Shown: positions 1-11,685, counted from the first letter of the stretch. The stretch: 60,212 nt of DNA from Evernia prunastri (GCA_003184365.1 NKYR01000177.1:1-60212); one strand, 5' to 3'. Numbers and translations are program-made. The notes: generated by a model not told the origin, from the sequence alone.

Positions 1-60
1 TATCTAGTTGTCTTATTCAATTTACCCCCATTAGACTTGACTCTGGGCACGGTTCTGACA
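1..60 (+). repeat. 3' end of an LTR, cut by the window start
   Basis: The first 60 bases resemble the last part of the solo LTR at 39165-39357: both contain TAGTTGTCTTATTCAA and end in GGTTCTGACA. The terminal CA falls at base 60 and AT-rich DNA starts at 61. This is therefore the right end of an LTR of the same family. Whether it is a solo LTR or a 5' LTR with internal sequence to its right cannot be decided, because the left part lies outside the window. Confidence 0.65.
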
Positions 61-1084
61 GAGATAGACTTTCGAATTGAAGTTAAAAAGAGTTAATAAA
101 TTATTATAGAAGAAAAAACACTTTCACTCTATCAAACGAACGTCGATAATAAAAAATATATCACTTCAATTGAGTGTGTTAGTAATTTAGACTATACGTT
201 TTCTTTAATATTAATTTTGACTAAAAAATAGTATCTTGATAATTAAATTCAAAAAAGTCTTAATCTCGATACTTTCTAAGTTGTTAGCGAATTTAAATAC
301 GCAAATAATAATCTGTGTGAGATCTAAATTAAGTATTTTAATCTTTTCACGAAGAACAGACGTGTGAAGACATAAAGATTGCTTCTATTTGATGATTATA
401 ATAGTTATTTTATAAGAGAGATACTCAGCTATATGAAAGAAAATAACATTATTTTCTTTTATCTATTTTCACACTCTACACATCTATGTTAGTCACTAAA
501 TATAAGTGTTTTTCAATTATTTAAGCACTAATATATTGAAGTAATCGATACGATAATACGTTAGATCAACGATAATTTATATAAAGATCGATTTTTTGAC
601 TAATTTTCAAGCAACTCACGATCAAGCTTTCACGAAAAGTATTATTATATCTGTATAATAGAAAATAGATCTTATTTTCTACGATCTTATTATTATTTTA
701 AATCACTTAACTAGATTTCAGCGAAGAGACTCTTTAATAAGATTTACAACTTCAGAGCAAAAGATATCTAATCTTGAAGACTAATTTATATTATATATTT
801 ATCGTCAAGTCACATAATATAAGAAGAAATTACGAGATATATATTCACTTGATTAAATATTTGATAGATATATTCGTGAGATAGAAGCGAAGATACTTTC
901 GAGTCTTTTCGCTAAGCGAGAATTAGATATTATTTAATAGACTACAGTGACTCGAGCAGCTCGAAAAGTAGAGTTTAATACGATGATTTAGAAGAAAGAT
1001 GTTATCTATTTTCATTAAGCGCGATCTAAAATCACTGCACGCAAAGAAATAGAAGTTGAAAAGACTTCAAGAACTTTGAAGTGA
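61..1084. repeat. AT-rich, RIP-like repeat DNA, no intact gene
   Basis: About 1 kb of AT-rich sequence with many stops in all frames. Remaining C residues sit mostly in CG or CT. Composition matches the 34-60 kb desert. It follows directly on an LTR end, so it may be the mutated inside of an LTR retrotransposon, but no domain could be read. Confidence 0.5.
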
Positions 1085-1835
1085 GCAAATACTGTGCTTT
1101 GAAAAACCCTTGGCGGAGGCTCCAGTCGGGCCCCGAAGATTTTTTTTTTTTTGGTCGAGGGGGAAAAGTCGCGAAATATCAAAGATTCTCTTATATAAAG
1201 ACAACCACAACGACTTTAAACTTCTACTAACCTGCAAGTGAAAGAGCATATCTGATACTCTTAGATAACAGCTTGATATATATTACACAGCGTTATTATT
1301 GATTGTACATAACGAAGTTGAAATTCGAGAAATTTTTAAAATCTCCGAAATAGGGCTGAAGAAAGTAAACAAAAATTTGATAAATTTGAACTTGAAGTAC
1401 GTATACAATAACGATTACGTCTATCTAAAGCTTATAGTTACTTGCGTTGAAATCGTTATATATGATTCTCTATTTCACCTTAGTTATATATATTATATAG
1501 AGTTATTACACGTTGTGCAAGAGAATTTTAAAATATTTACGAATTTTTCGCGCGAAATTTTTAAAAAGTAAACAAGAATTTACGAACTCGAGTACTCTAC
1601 ACAAAGTGTAATAACTCTGTGTTATATATACAACTAATGTGAAATAGAGAATTATATATGACGATTTCAACGCAAGTAACTGTAAGCTTCAGATAGACGT
1701 GGTTGTTCTTGTATACATGTCTGAAATCTACGATTTTACGACTTTTTTACCCTCGGTCAAAAATCAAAAAATTCTTCCGGGCCCCGCTGGAGCCTCCGCC
1801 AAGGATTTTCCAAAGCACTGTAAAGAGTCTCAAAC
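1085..1835. repeat. Imperfect inverted repeat (fold-back element) with GC-rich arm tips
   Basis: The arms are inverted copies. Left, near 1105-1165, is CTTGGCGGAGGCTCCAG, then GGGCCC and a T-run. Right, near 1765-1810, carries the reverse complement (GGGCCCCGCTGGAGCCTCCG then CCAAGGA). Inner arms also pair: about 1420-1520 (CGTCTATCTAAAGC, CTTGCGTTGAAATCGT, TTCTCTATTTCAC) against about 1600-1705. The left arm is longer by roughly 200 bases, so it carries an extra segment around 1190-1410. No transposase is visible. It may be a MITE-like or fold-back element, or two inverted copies of a longer repeat. Confidence 0.6.
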
Positions 1836-2191
1836 ACACAATACACTCAGAAATAAGATCAAGTAATTTAAAGCTACTGCAAGAAGGGCTAGAAAGTTGA
1901 TTAAGATCAGAGCAAATAAGAAGACTTAAATAGACCATAGCAGCAAGTAATAAATATATATGTGAGTGAGTGGGTCAAATATTTGAAAAATTAGGTGTTG
2001 GGGTGGCATTAGCGTTGGGACGGCCCATACAAAGTGTAGCGTGTATCCCATACGATTAGGGGTATATGCTCGGTGTACTTTACTCTAAGGAGTAACCTTA
2101 GGGGCCTTCGGGACGATGCTCATGGGAACAAGATCTCACACTCAGAACAATGAGTTGACTCGTGACTTTCGTCAAATGAATCTATAGCTTT
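1836..2191. other. Border between AT-rich repeat and gene block
   Basis: Composition changes from AT-rich to ordinary within this stretch, around 1980-2000. No gene, RNA or clear repeat is seen. Confidence 0.4.
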
Positions 2192-2728
2192 CTAACGATA
2201 ATCTACTCCTGCTGCTGTCCGTTCATTGCGTCTATTCCCAACACCTCCTCCATCACAGTACCAAGCACACCTGACACTGACTCTTCTCTGTTGGCGGCCT
2301 TTCCATGCAGCGCTAGTGGTTCTATCACCATAATAGAATTCATCCAAGCCTACGTCCTTGTTTATTCGTGCAGCCATGGCCGTCTTCTTCCAATGGATCG
2401 CGACTGATAGGTAAGGGATGCTTGTAGCTTGCGAAGGATACTGCATGACAGTGAGATTTGCGTGCTTAGAGATGCCTTGACTGACAGACCATACATGCGG
2501 CAGACCGCCCAATAGGCATCTGCTATTCACCCAGCTAATATATGGAAGACAGGAGCCATGACATTGTTCTTGAGAAGCTCGTAGGTTCTCAGAAGCCTGG
2601 GCTCCGATGACAGTTCGTCCTCGAAAGCTGCTCATCAGTAAAGGCTGGAACCGTGGATCGATTGTGGAAACCGCCTCTTGATAAATTGGAAACTTGCTCC
2701 GCGGCCGCGGAGCATGCCAACGACGCAA
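2192..2728 (-). CDS. Unrecognised open reading frame, 178 codons
   Basis: An open frame starting with ATG on the minus strand, just downstream of MTR3 and in the same direction. The product has no domain, membrane segment or repeat that I recognise. It is poor in typical core patterns and relatively rich in Arg, Ser and Gly, as chance frames often are. It could be a chance frame in the MTR3 3' region or a lineage-specific gene. Confidence 0.2.
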   Translation of the reverse strand: MRRWHAPRPRSKFPIYQEAVSTIDPRFQPLLMSSFRGRTVIGAQASENLRASQEQCHGSCLPYISWVNSRCLLGGLPHVWSVSQGISKHANLTVMQYPSQATSIPYLSVAIHWKKTAMAARINKDVGLDEFYYGDRTTSAAWKGRQQRRVSVRCAWYCDGGGVGNRRNERTAAGVDYR

Positions 2729-2764
2729 TCTTCTAATTCCTTTCGCACAATGTAAACGTAGTGT

Positions 2765-3801
2765 TTAGCTGGCAGCGTTCTTCGGATGGCTGATCCGGCT
2801 TATCTGAAGCTTCACATGGGTGGACTCTTTGATAGCTTCTACAAGCACCAAGCGTGCAGCCACAGCTGCCTCCACTGCTTGATCTACAAGAGTCTCAAAC
2901 ACCGTAGTATTGGCCCTGATGCCATCTGTTGATGCTGTAATGTTTCCTTTCGTCCACAACTCCACTATTTCATCCCGCGTCTGTGAATAACCAATCACGC
3001 AAGCTGCAACTATTTCCTCGTGGTCTGAAGGACAAGGGTCCAGGAACACTTGCGGAGGAGCAGTAGGCTGACGAACGATGGCAGCCACACCGCCAGTGAC
3101 GAGGTCAATACAGTCGATGCCAGCATCGATAATGGCAGCAGAAGCCACAGTGATACAGCCTGATAGAATTGACATCATCCCCCAGCCGCTTGTTCGCCCA
3201 CCTTCGCCCATTTGAGATTTGTTCCATGTGTCATCTTGTTCGCCTTCCAAGACTGTGATAACCACATCGACTCCGCTCTTCGGCCATCTCTCGCCGACCA
3301 GAACTCCTCGGAGCGCAGTCTCAAGGTGAGCAGCAAGATCTCTTTCGCCGGCGTCTGGAATGTAACCTCTCCGTTGTCGTGCCGCAAAAGGCGCAAACTT
3401 GATACGGGTGGACAGTAGGAGTTGGGGCGAAAAGGACGCAGACCGGGGAAGAGGTCGAGGGCCATGGACAGTGCATGTGAGCTTGAGGGCTGGTGCTTTA
3501 TTTGCGAGAGATTTGCTCGCTGCAGTCGGTGTGGATGATTCGAGCTCGAAATATGCGGAACCGGAGGCTGATGGTGTCAAGCCGGTCTTGAGGACTGGGT
3601 TCACGCGGGCATCAGTACAAAATATGTGCCAAGTATCCGCTTCTTGTAGATAGGAATCGTCGTGCAGGACCCACATATTTTCCGGAGCTCATCGGGTGTC
3701 CTTGTACGCTTTACTGGAGAGGAAATCTTGCCAATTAGAGAAGAAGCAAAGACCGGCGGCGCGGTCCCGCCAGGAGGTTTGACACGACGTCTATCGGTCA
3801 T
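2765..3801 (-). CDS. MTR3: Exosome core subunit Mtr3 (RNase PH-fold)
   Basis: Model: complement(2765-3594, 3675-3801), 318 codons, one 80-bp intron (3595-3674, GTGGGT...CCCAG). The intron was chosen because joining gives ELRKI-F-LKTGLTPSASGSAYFE, the conserved start of the RNase PH fold in this family. Next come TVHGPRPLPRS, then RRGYIPDAGERDLAAHLETA and a C-terminal stretch (MMSILSGCITVASAAIIDAG, then DLVTGGVAA) typical of exosome ring subunits. By family knowledge Mtr3 is a non-catalytic member of the six-subunit ring of the RNA exosome, which degrades and processes RNA 3'-5' in nucleus and cytoplasm. The protein is longer than yeast Mtr3 (about 250 aa). It is divergent from the MFS gene. 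Another RNase PH-type subunit is the main alternative. Confidence 0.85.
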
Positions 3802-4219
3802 GCTAGCAGCACTTCTGGAGATTGATGATTAGGTGGGTACCTAATCCAGACATCGGCCACTCGTGCCATCCTTCGTATTTATTACGCTAGCAGCGGGCTT
3901 AACCCGTGTATCTCCGCATCTTTCTCGCCGTGACACCGTAGTTCTCATCACCGCAACATTCTCTATTTCGTACATTTGGACGCCTCTAAAATCTACTAAT
4001 GTCAGGGCCTTTCCCCTGACAACTATACGGGAAACTCCAGCGTCGCATTGCCGTCTCGATCCCCTTCTGTACCGTGTCTCGCTCGGGGAACTATGGACGG
4101 CAGCAAAATCAGCATTTTTCCGAATCTCAGAGTGGCTTGAAATGTCATATGCCATGCTGCACCATGACAACCGGTCCAGACATACCATCAGTCGACTTGG
4201 TGAAAACTACTCACCCCCA
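3802..4219. promoter_or_regulatory. Shared intergenic region, MTR3 / MFS transporter
   Basis: 418 bases between two divergent start codons, so it must hold both promoters. An open frame from 3863 runs in phase into the transporter, and an in-frame ATG exists at 4142. I prefer 4220 because the upstream part does not look like transporter sequence. No TATA box or known operator is claimed. Confidence 0.5.
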
Positions 4220-6058
4220 ATGCGGTCCAATTCGAGTTCGGCGGACGGCCCACCCAGGGATATGCATGAGCAACAAGATCCAGAAGAGGATTTCGAATTG
4301 AATGACTTGACCAGCAATCACAATGGTTCTAGATTCTTGGGCACGACATTTGATTCTGAGTTCGAAGACCTCCAGAGCGATGAGGAAGAGAAGAGCCCAA
4401 ACTTCCTGATCTCTCGTAGAGCCAGCGCCTCGACACTGCAGAGTTTCATGCTCTACACCCCAGATGAAGAGAGATCGATTATCAGAAAATTTGACTATCG
4501 TTTGGTTATGTTCGTGGCCCTTTTGTACATGCTCTCTTTCCTCGATCGATCCAGTACGTTCATATCTCCCATTGACCGTTCTGTGCTCACCAGCAGTCAG
4601 ATATTGGAAATGCGAGGATTGCCGGTTTGTCAGAGGATTTACATCTAAGCTCATTGCAATATGAATGGTTGCTACGTGTTTTCTACATCACTTACATTCT
4701 TTTCGAATGGATGACTTTGTTGTGGAAAGTGTTCCCCCCGCATGTCTATCGTACGTATGTTCATTTCCTGTGCCACTGTTCGTTTACGCCTCTTGGTTGG
4801 AGCTGAAAATTCGCAGTCTCTATGTGTGTAGCATCGTGGGGTCTCATCGCTTCAATGCAATCTGTGGCTTTCTCATTCACATCTCTACTTGTTCTACGGG
4901 CAGCCCTTGGGATTGGCGAGGCAGCATTCGTTGGTGTTCCATTTTTCTTGTCGTTCTTCTATAGACGGGACGAACTAGCCTTCAGGACCGGCCTTTTCAT
5001 CTCTGCAGCTCCATTGGCTACATCATTCGCCAGCAGTTTGGCCTGGGTGATCACCAAAATAGGGAACCGTATCCCTATCGCGGACTGGCGCTTGCTATTT
5101 CTGGTGGAAGGCTTTCCTAGCATCATCGTCTCCGTGTTCGTGTTCCTGTACATACCGGACAACCCTGAGACAGCTAGGTACTTGACTCGTAGAGAGCAGA
5201 ATGTGGCTAAACTACGGCTTCGTAAGGAGAAAGCTGGGAAAGTAGCTCGGAAAGGGGGGCTAAAGTGGAGCGAAATCCGGGAGACCCTCATTGATCCCAA
5301 GATTTATCTTACAGCTGTATGGTTTCCGGGTTGAACATCTGGCGTATGCTGATTGATGACCGCAGGCGATGTTCTTCTGCTCCAATGTAGCTTTCAGCTC
5401 CTTGCCGGTCTTTCTACCAACGATCATCGAAGAGTATGCCGATCCCTTCCTCCCTGATGCAGCATTCTGACATTTTAGGATGGGCTACTCTGCTTTGACA
5501 TCACAAGCTCTTTCCGCACCACCCTACCTCGCTGCTTTCTTTACAGTTCTTCTGACAGCATACACTTCTGACCGTTACCGCACACGAAGCGCATGCATCA
5601 TCTTTCACGCCCTTCTCGCTTCTCTCGGCTACTGGATCATGGCAATCTCGGGTTCTGTAGAGGCCAGCGCTACATGGCGTTATTTAGGCGTGTACCCTGC
5701 AGCTATGGGTTTCTTCTCGGTCGTTACGATCGTCATCACTTGGACTATCAATAACCAGGATTCGGATTCCAAGAAAGGCACAGGTGTCGTCATGCTGAAC
5801 TTCATCGGGCAATTAGGGCCTTTGGTTGGAGTACACTTGTATCCAGACAGCGACCAGCCGTACTATGTGAAAGGAATGGCGATTTGTGCGTGTTTCATGG
5901 CGTCTGTCGCAATTCTGGCATATGCACTTAGAATAATACTAGAAATCGAGAATCGCAGGGTCACTGCAGAAGCGTCAAAGGCCGATGGAGAAGACGAGGG
6001 TCTTGTTGTACAGAATCCGGCAGATCAAGGGAAACAACAGTTCATGTTCATGTTGTGA
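4220..6058 (+). CDS. MFS transporter, allantoate/nicotinate permease (Dal5/Tna1-like) family
   Basis: Model: join(4220-4553, 4601-4750, 4817-5316, 5366-5433, 5479-6058), 543 codons. The four introns are 47, 66, 49 and 45 bp, all GT-AG, and the frame closes exactly. A hydrophilic, acidic and Ser-rich N-terminus of about 85 residues precedes FDYRLVMFVALLYMLSFLDR-SNIGNAR, the first membrane helix and hallmark of the anion:cation symporter branch of the major facilitator superfamily. Later come RAALGIGEAAFVGVPFFLS, DWRLLFLVEGFPSI and YIPDNPETARYLT before the central loop, then six more hydrophobic segments and a charged tail. The protein should lie in the plasma membrane and import a small organic anion or vitamin. 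The substrate cannot be told from sequence. In-frame ATGs at 4142 and 4262 are alternative starts. Confidence 0.93.
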
Positions 6059-6408
6059 GCGTAAAGCTCTCAGCTAGCAATTAAAAGAGAGGTCTGCACG
6101 CAGCATAGCGTCACCAGCAGCAGGAAGCTCAATCGCCAATGTCAGGTAGACGACAGAACGCGGAAAAATCACAGTGAAAGATTGCAAACTGATCTCTGCG
6201 AGAAGCTCGTCTTCACGCTGTCAAACATCGTTGTACAACTCTTTCGTCTCGCTCTCGAGCCCGACGTCCTTGCTAGCGACACGAAATGCTTCGAGGAAAT
6301 TTGGTGGAATGGTCCAGATTCAATCTCAACGCTAGCCGAATAGATCTTGCCCCGATGGTTTCTGGCACGAAGTTCCAGGCAAACCTCCCCGACAAGACTG
6401 CAATCTTG
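6059..6408. other. Intergenic, nothing recognised
   Basis: 350 bases downstream of the MFS gene. Only short chance frames are present. The minus strand could hold a second exon of the unrecognised frame at 6409-7038, but no splice pair is convincing. Confidence 0.3.
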
Positions 6409-7038
6409 CTAGATCGTTCCCCCAGTTCGCCTTCGCAAATTGCCTGTTTCCTCTGGACGTCCAGCTAGGACCATGTTCTTCCAGTGTTGATATACACAAT
6501 GTTGTAGTATGATGTCGGGAGCCTTCAAAGCTTTGCATAGGTCCTGGAAAACCAGTCTAAAAGTTGAGAATGGTATCGATTTCGTGTGCCTTGCTGAAGT
6601 CTTTAGCACGACGCGCAGGGACTGCAATGGCAGGAATGGGCTCTGATTGAAGATCTGACTCAATGTTGAATTCGGCAGGGCAGCCAGGCTGTCCGCAAGG
6701 CAGGACATTTGAACCGAAAGAGCTGATGGATGGGGCCATCCATGTTCTGTCGGCAAGGTGAGCATCACGCCCAAATCCCTGGGTAGACAGAAATTTGAGA
6801 TTGAGTCATCGATGATAGACCCTCCTGGGATGATCTCTTCGAGATCCAGCACTATTAGTGCTAGCGCTTCCCCGAATTCCTGTTTGCAAAGAAGCTCCCT
6901 GGTGCGGTATGTCCGTTCTGTGTTGACAGCGCCCAAAATGTGATGGCTTGTAGACGAGGTATAACTAATCTTGCGAATCATCACCTGAGCCGGCGAATGG
7001 CAATCTGCCACCATTTTTGGCCGGACAGGTAGTGCCAT
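6409..7038 (-). CDS. Unrecognised open reading frame, 209 codons
   Basis: Minus-strand frame with ATG at 7038. It contains stretches that look protein-like (EALALIVLDLEEIIPGGSI, LRVVLKTSARHTKSIPFSTF), with a mix of hydrophobic and charged residues, but no family I recognise. No signal peptide or membrane helix is obvious. It may continue leftwards after a splice. It may be a lineage-specific gene or a chance frame. Confidence 0.27.
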   Translation of the reverse strand: MALPVRPKMVADCHSPAQVMIRKISYTSSTSHHILGAVNTERTYRTRELLCKQEFGEALALIVLDLEEIIPGGSIIDDSISNFCLPRDLGVMLTLPTEHGWPHPSALSVQMSCLADSLAALPNSTLSQIFNQSPFLPLQSLRVVLKTSARHTKSIPFSTFRLVFQDLCKALKAPDIILQHCVYQHWKNMVLAGRPEETGNLRRRTGGTI

Positions 7039-9207
7039 CGTTGAGTGGTACTATTCCCTTACTTCTAGCCAGGTGCGAGAGTATTGACACGGTGTGTCGG
7101 TACTGACAGTGGGCTAGATGGTCAAATTGCCTTGCCCAAGAATATAGAGTACAAAATCAGCACAACAAGGTGCCCAATGACATTGCTGAGACTCTTGCTG
7201 ACAACTGCAAATTTTCCACATATCTCGTCTCGAAATATGCTCATAAAGGTTTTTGTCAAGATTTCAGGTATGTAGCAAGAATGATGTGTAGATTGCTTGA
7301 ATTATTCTACCTCAGAATCTCCTGGGGGATGTCTTTGACCCCATAGAAATTTGGTGATATAGCCGACATGCGCAAAGGTCATAGCTGAGAACCCAAATTT
7401 TGACAGTTTTGACCTTGTTTCGTAGTGACCGCAAATTATATGCACGCTAAAGGAGGGAAGCAGTTTCCCAAATCCCCTTTTTCTTCTAGCCATTCAGGCA
7501 TTGCTGATCTTTATGACCTTAGAGAAAGAAAGAAAAGCTGTCTGCCAAGCCGTTGGACCTTCAGAGTTTGCGGTTATGCAAGTAGTACTTTCTCCAAAGT
7601 GGTCGATGCACTTTGAGGGTTCATCCATTGAGAACGCTTACGACGAGGGCAGTATGCCGCCACAAGCCTGACAATCAATAAATTAAGAACAAAGTGAAAT
7701 TTTTGAAGCTTGATAGCCCTGGACTCCACATACTTTCTGGTTTGGGTGAGCGCCCGGCCAGTGGTGCGAAGGATCGTATAAATATATCATGCGCGTGCTT
7801 ACCGTCGCTTTCCTAGCAGATCATTAGCGACACGAGACTTGAACGGCGGTTTTGAAATCACAGGAAGATTGATGGTGCTCAGTCAAAAGCCGGTTTAGTC
7901 AGGCGTCGCCTACCGGGCCCGAACATAGGAAGATTAAGACAATCAACACAGGTTCGTAGCTCTGAAACCATACGCATCAACGTAGCCCTCCACAACCGAT
8001 CATCCCAGATCTTAAGACCTAGTCCGGTGCGGGAGGTTGGCTTGGCAGGAGACGCACTCATAGAATGGATTGACTTTTCTCATCGTTGCACACAATGACC
8101 ATGCTGGGGTAGGCTTACATGGATACTAGTACCGAACCACGGTATACCTCGGGAAGATGATTGCTGATTGATATGTTAGCCGTGAAAGAGCACGAGCTTC
8201 GGCATCTGCGGAGGGGAACAGTAGTGTGCCACAGTGTCAGAAATATGGTAAGTTTGGTAATTTGTTGTCATCCAGGTATATCAGAAGCAGAACTGATGTA
8301 TTTGTTTCTCATCATTTGTGGGGGTTTGAGAGGAGGATGAAAGTACACTTGGGCACACGTACCTATCAGTCGGTTTCCTCTTTGACCCCATTAGTTATCA
8401 ATCTGAGATACAAAACACAGTTAGCAAAGGTCAGGCTGAGCTCTGGCCGAGATACAAGAAATTCAAGCTAAACATATTCAGATGGTAGTGCATGTAGTTC
8501 GATGGCTCACGGAAGAATGACCGGAACTTGTGTGATGAATTTCCTCATAATGCAGGCTTCAGGCGTAGATATTTCTACAAGGGCGACTTGCCTCAAACCA
8601 AAGGCCAGAAATGGTGCATTAAAGGTCGGCTGCCGGCCTGGACATATGTCAACGGAGATACGTGGGTAGTGGTCGCCTAACCCTTGGGCAGATGTATGAG
8701 CAAGGGCTACCCGTGCTATACCACAGACCTGTGAGGTGTAACAGAGGACCTATAAAATATATGTTGCGTCTTGTCTTTGTTCCGTAGTGTGCAAGGGGGT
8801 GAGAAAATTTGCACAATTGCGGGAAACGCCAAGCATTAGTCAACCGGAAGCTTGTACGTCAACAGGGTTCCTCTACCCGCCTCGATCTAATCTATCGAGG
8901 CTATCGAGGATCATTTCTCTGCGTACTCTATAACCAGCATCTCAATCATCACTACTCTAGCGTTGTGACGACTATTAACATTCACCTAATTCGGTGTGGG
9001 CTGCTACGTTGGATCTACGAACCATATGGCACAGTATTTCCAGAAAGCTCTCATTGTCGTCCAACGTGGTCAGAGCGGCTCGCTAAAAGATACGACGACC
9101 GTGCTACGCATCTGCTGTCCTTAAAAGCTTGTAACTCAAGCTTCAACGTCACAAGTGCTTACGGAGACACATCGACGCGGTCAATACGATGAATAGGCAT
9201 AACGCCT
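7039..9207. other. Gene-poor stretch of normal composition
   Basis: About 2.2 kb with only short frames in shadowing phases. Two sites, near 7336 and 8383, share CTTTGACCCCAT followed about 35-50 bases later by (G)CAAAGGTCA-GCTGAG, a weak sign of an old local duplication. I see no RNA gene or transposon domain. Confidence 0.35.
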
Positions 9208-9318
9208 ATGTCAATGGGCAGAAAGGATACGCGTCGAGAGAGAGTGGTAGTCTGTCAATATCTCCTCATAGGTAAGAGATGTTTTCTTCATCGGCCACAT
9301 GACCGTGGATTTCACAGT
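9208..9318 (+). promoter_or_regulatory. 5' leader of ANP1 with upstream ATG and probable leader intron
   Basis: An upstream ATG at 9208 is in frame with ANP1 only if the leader is unspliced. A good intron lies at 9272-9317 (GTAAGAG...TTTCACAG, 46 bp), ending one base before the likely start ATG at 9319. If it is spliced, the upstream ATG opens a separate, out-of-frame uORF. The leader may thus influence translation. This is inference from sequence only. Confidence 0.4.
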
Positions 9319-10965
9319 ATGTCTGAGCTCGAGGCTGATAAGACCCTCTCTACGCATAGATTCCAGCCGCGGTCCCAGCCAGCTCTTAGACGGAGGAGGC
9401 AGCTTCTAATACGGTTGGCCATTGCTGGATGCTCTTCCCTGCTTCTCATTCTTATATTTTTCCCTTCAACACGATCCATTGTCTTGACGACTGCGACTCT
9501 TGGTCTGATATCGACCTCAGACGTAGAGCAGCTACAGTTGGAGACTGTTCGGTATTACGATCTATCAGAGTCTGGGGGTACGGCCAAGGGATGGGAGCAT
9601 GGCGAAAGAGTCCTGATGTGCGCGCCTCTACGAGACGCGGAATCTCATCTGCCAATGTTCTTCTCGCATCTACACAATTTCACTTATCCGCATCATCTCG
9701 TCGATTTGGCATTTCTCGTGTCTGACTCAAAAGATAATACCCTACAACTTTTGTCTCAAATGTTAACGGATTTGCAAAACGACCCTGATCCGAAACAGCC
9801 TTACGGCGAGATATCAGTAATCGAGAAAGATTTTGGGCAGAAAGTCAATCAAGATGTAGAGAGCCGACACGGTTTCGCCGCTCAAGCTAGCAGAAGGAAG
9901 TTGATGGCTCAGGCAAGGAATTGGCTTCTAAGTGCCGCACTCCGGCCAACCCACAGCTGGGTCTATTGGAGAGACGCAGATGTGGAGACTGCTCCATTCA
10001 CAATCTTGGAGGATCTCATGCGGCACAATAAGGACGTCATCGTACCGAGTAAGTGATAATGTCCATCTTCGCTGACGGTTCGTCAACTCACCAGTATAGA
10101 CGTGTGGCGGCCACTACCTGATTGGCTCGGTGGTGAGCAGCCGTACGACTTGAACTCTTGGCAGGAGTCGGAAACAGCTCTAGCGTTAGCTGATACTCTT
10201 GACGAGGACGCTGTCATTGTCGAAGGTTATGCAGAATATGCGACTTGGAGGCCACATTTGGCATACCTAAGAGACCCGTACGGCGACCCAGACATGGAGA
10301 TGGAGATTGACGGTGTCGGAGGCGTAAGCATTTTGGCCAAGGCGAAGGTCTTCAGATCGGGGGTTCATTTCCCAGCCTTCAGCTTTGAGAAACATGCAGA
10401 AACAGAGGGTTTTGGCAAGGTGGGCTTCGACTGGTGTGATCTCATGGCATTGCTAAAATAAAGAGTCTAGATGGCCAAACGAATGCAATTTTCAGTTGTC
10501 GGATTGCCCCACTACACCGTTTGGCATCTTTACGAACCAAGCGTTGACGATATTCGGCACATGGAAGAAATGGAACAGGAGCGGCGGAACCGTGAGAACG
10601 AGGAGAAGGAGCGAGTGGAACGCATGAAAAAAATCAAAGAGGAGTTCAACGATCAAGGCAGCCAATGGGAAAAAGACAAAAACGCAATTGATGGTATATC
10701 TCAGAAGGAGGAACAGATCAGAAAGGAGCACGATGCCGCCATGGCTGCTCAGGAAGAGAAGGGCTCTGCCGCACAGGCCGGTAAGGAGATAGCGGAAGGC
10801 GCTGCTTCGAAAGATTCCAAGGGCACCAAGGATGTCAAAGGCTCCCAGGCCGCAAAGGATACTAAAGATGCAACTGATGCGAAAGACGGACAAGGTACAA
10901 AGAGCGCCCAGGACACGGCAAGTGAAAGAGAAGCCGAGGATGCTGCAGTGGTCAAAGACACATGA
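9319..10965 (+). CDS. ANP1: Golgi mannan polymerase subunit, Anp1/Mnn9/Van1 family (GT62)
   Basis: Model: join(9319-10048, 10100-10419, 10471-10965), 514 codons, two 51-bp introns. It is a type II Golgi membrane protein: a basic cytosolic stub (RRRR at 23-26), a membrane anchor at about 29-48, then a luminal catalytic domain. Family signatures are VLMCAPLRDAESHLPMFF, YPHHLVDLAFLVSDS and HSWVYWRDADVE. The DAD at 219-221 is the DxD-type metal/sugar-nucleotide site. Later come VDGYA-like VEGYAEYATW and GIGGV-like GVGGVSILAKA. Family members extend the alpha-1,6-mannan backbone on N-glycans from GDP-mannose. A C-terminal extension of about 140 residues, after GLPHYTVWHLYEP, is charged and probably coiled-coil, then becomes Lys/Asp/Ala/Gly-rich and disordered. 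Such a tail is a reason to prefer Anp1 over Mnn9 or Van1, though paralogue identity is not certain. Confidence 0.88.
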
Positions 10966-11685
10966 AAGGTTAATTAAAGGATGCCAGATTTCCTTCTAGG
11001 TTTCAGAGCTTGCGTCGTTCACAACTGCACAGTTGTGAATAGTTTGGATTCCGCGGACCCTTTCCGCCTTGTTGTTGACCCGAAATCGCCAACGAATTTA
11101 ACTGCACCACTGGTATAAGTATCGGAAATGCCCCAAGGATGGACTGTCGGCGCCGCGAACTTGATGAGGTTTTCTTTTTGTCTATCTGATTTGAGTCTGT
11201 CAAATAGGGGTAGGATGTAAGCGGGGCGTTCATTTGAAGGCTTTATTTTAGTAGATTTGGGGGGACTTCGCCGAGGCAAGGCGTCCGGATAGATAGAACT
11301 GTATCATCATAAGATAACTTCAGGAATAGAAATACCAGCGCTCATCAAGGGGACAACAAAGCCAGTCGCTATTTTAACCTTATGATCTTAAGCTGCAGTC
11401 AGAGAGCCCTTTTTGCGAAGAGAAAGTACTCTCGGGATCAAAATGCTTGGCGCTTGTCGATCTCAAAGAAGGCTCGACATGCATTTGATACATACATTGC
11501 AGCGACTTATGCCCGCATCTCTGAACCCTTCTAAAATACCTATCGAAGGCATATGATTGGGTCAGAGATGCTTTTTATCGAATGTCCTGCGCAAGCCTCA
11601 TAAAGCTTAACAGCAACTGGATGAGCCGTACCGAGTCACCAACTGAGCTGCGGAGAGTTCTGGAAAGCACTGCGAGGACGCGGAC
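10966..11685. other. Intergenic / promoter of the ARF-GEF gene
   Basis: 720 bases between two genes on the same strand. Two overlapping minus-strand frames (about 76-86 codons) look like chance. It must contain the ANP1 terminator and the ARF-GEF promoter; no defined element was recognised. Confidence 0.35.

Noticed and set aside
3625..3676. ATG at 3676 as the start of MTR3, without intron
   Set aside because: The 80-bp intron 3595-3674 joins an upstream exon and restores the conserved ELRKIFLKTGL text, which the unspliced frame lacks.
8809..9192. 127-codon frame before ANP1 as a gene
   Set aside because: No recognisable pattern, and its composition looks random.
7039..9207. Secondary-metabolite or defence gene cluster between the MFS gene and ANP1
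   Set aside because: No synthase, NLR, regulator or other cluster gene is present; the MFS transporter alone does not define one.
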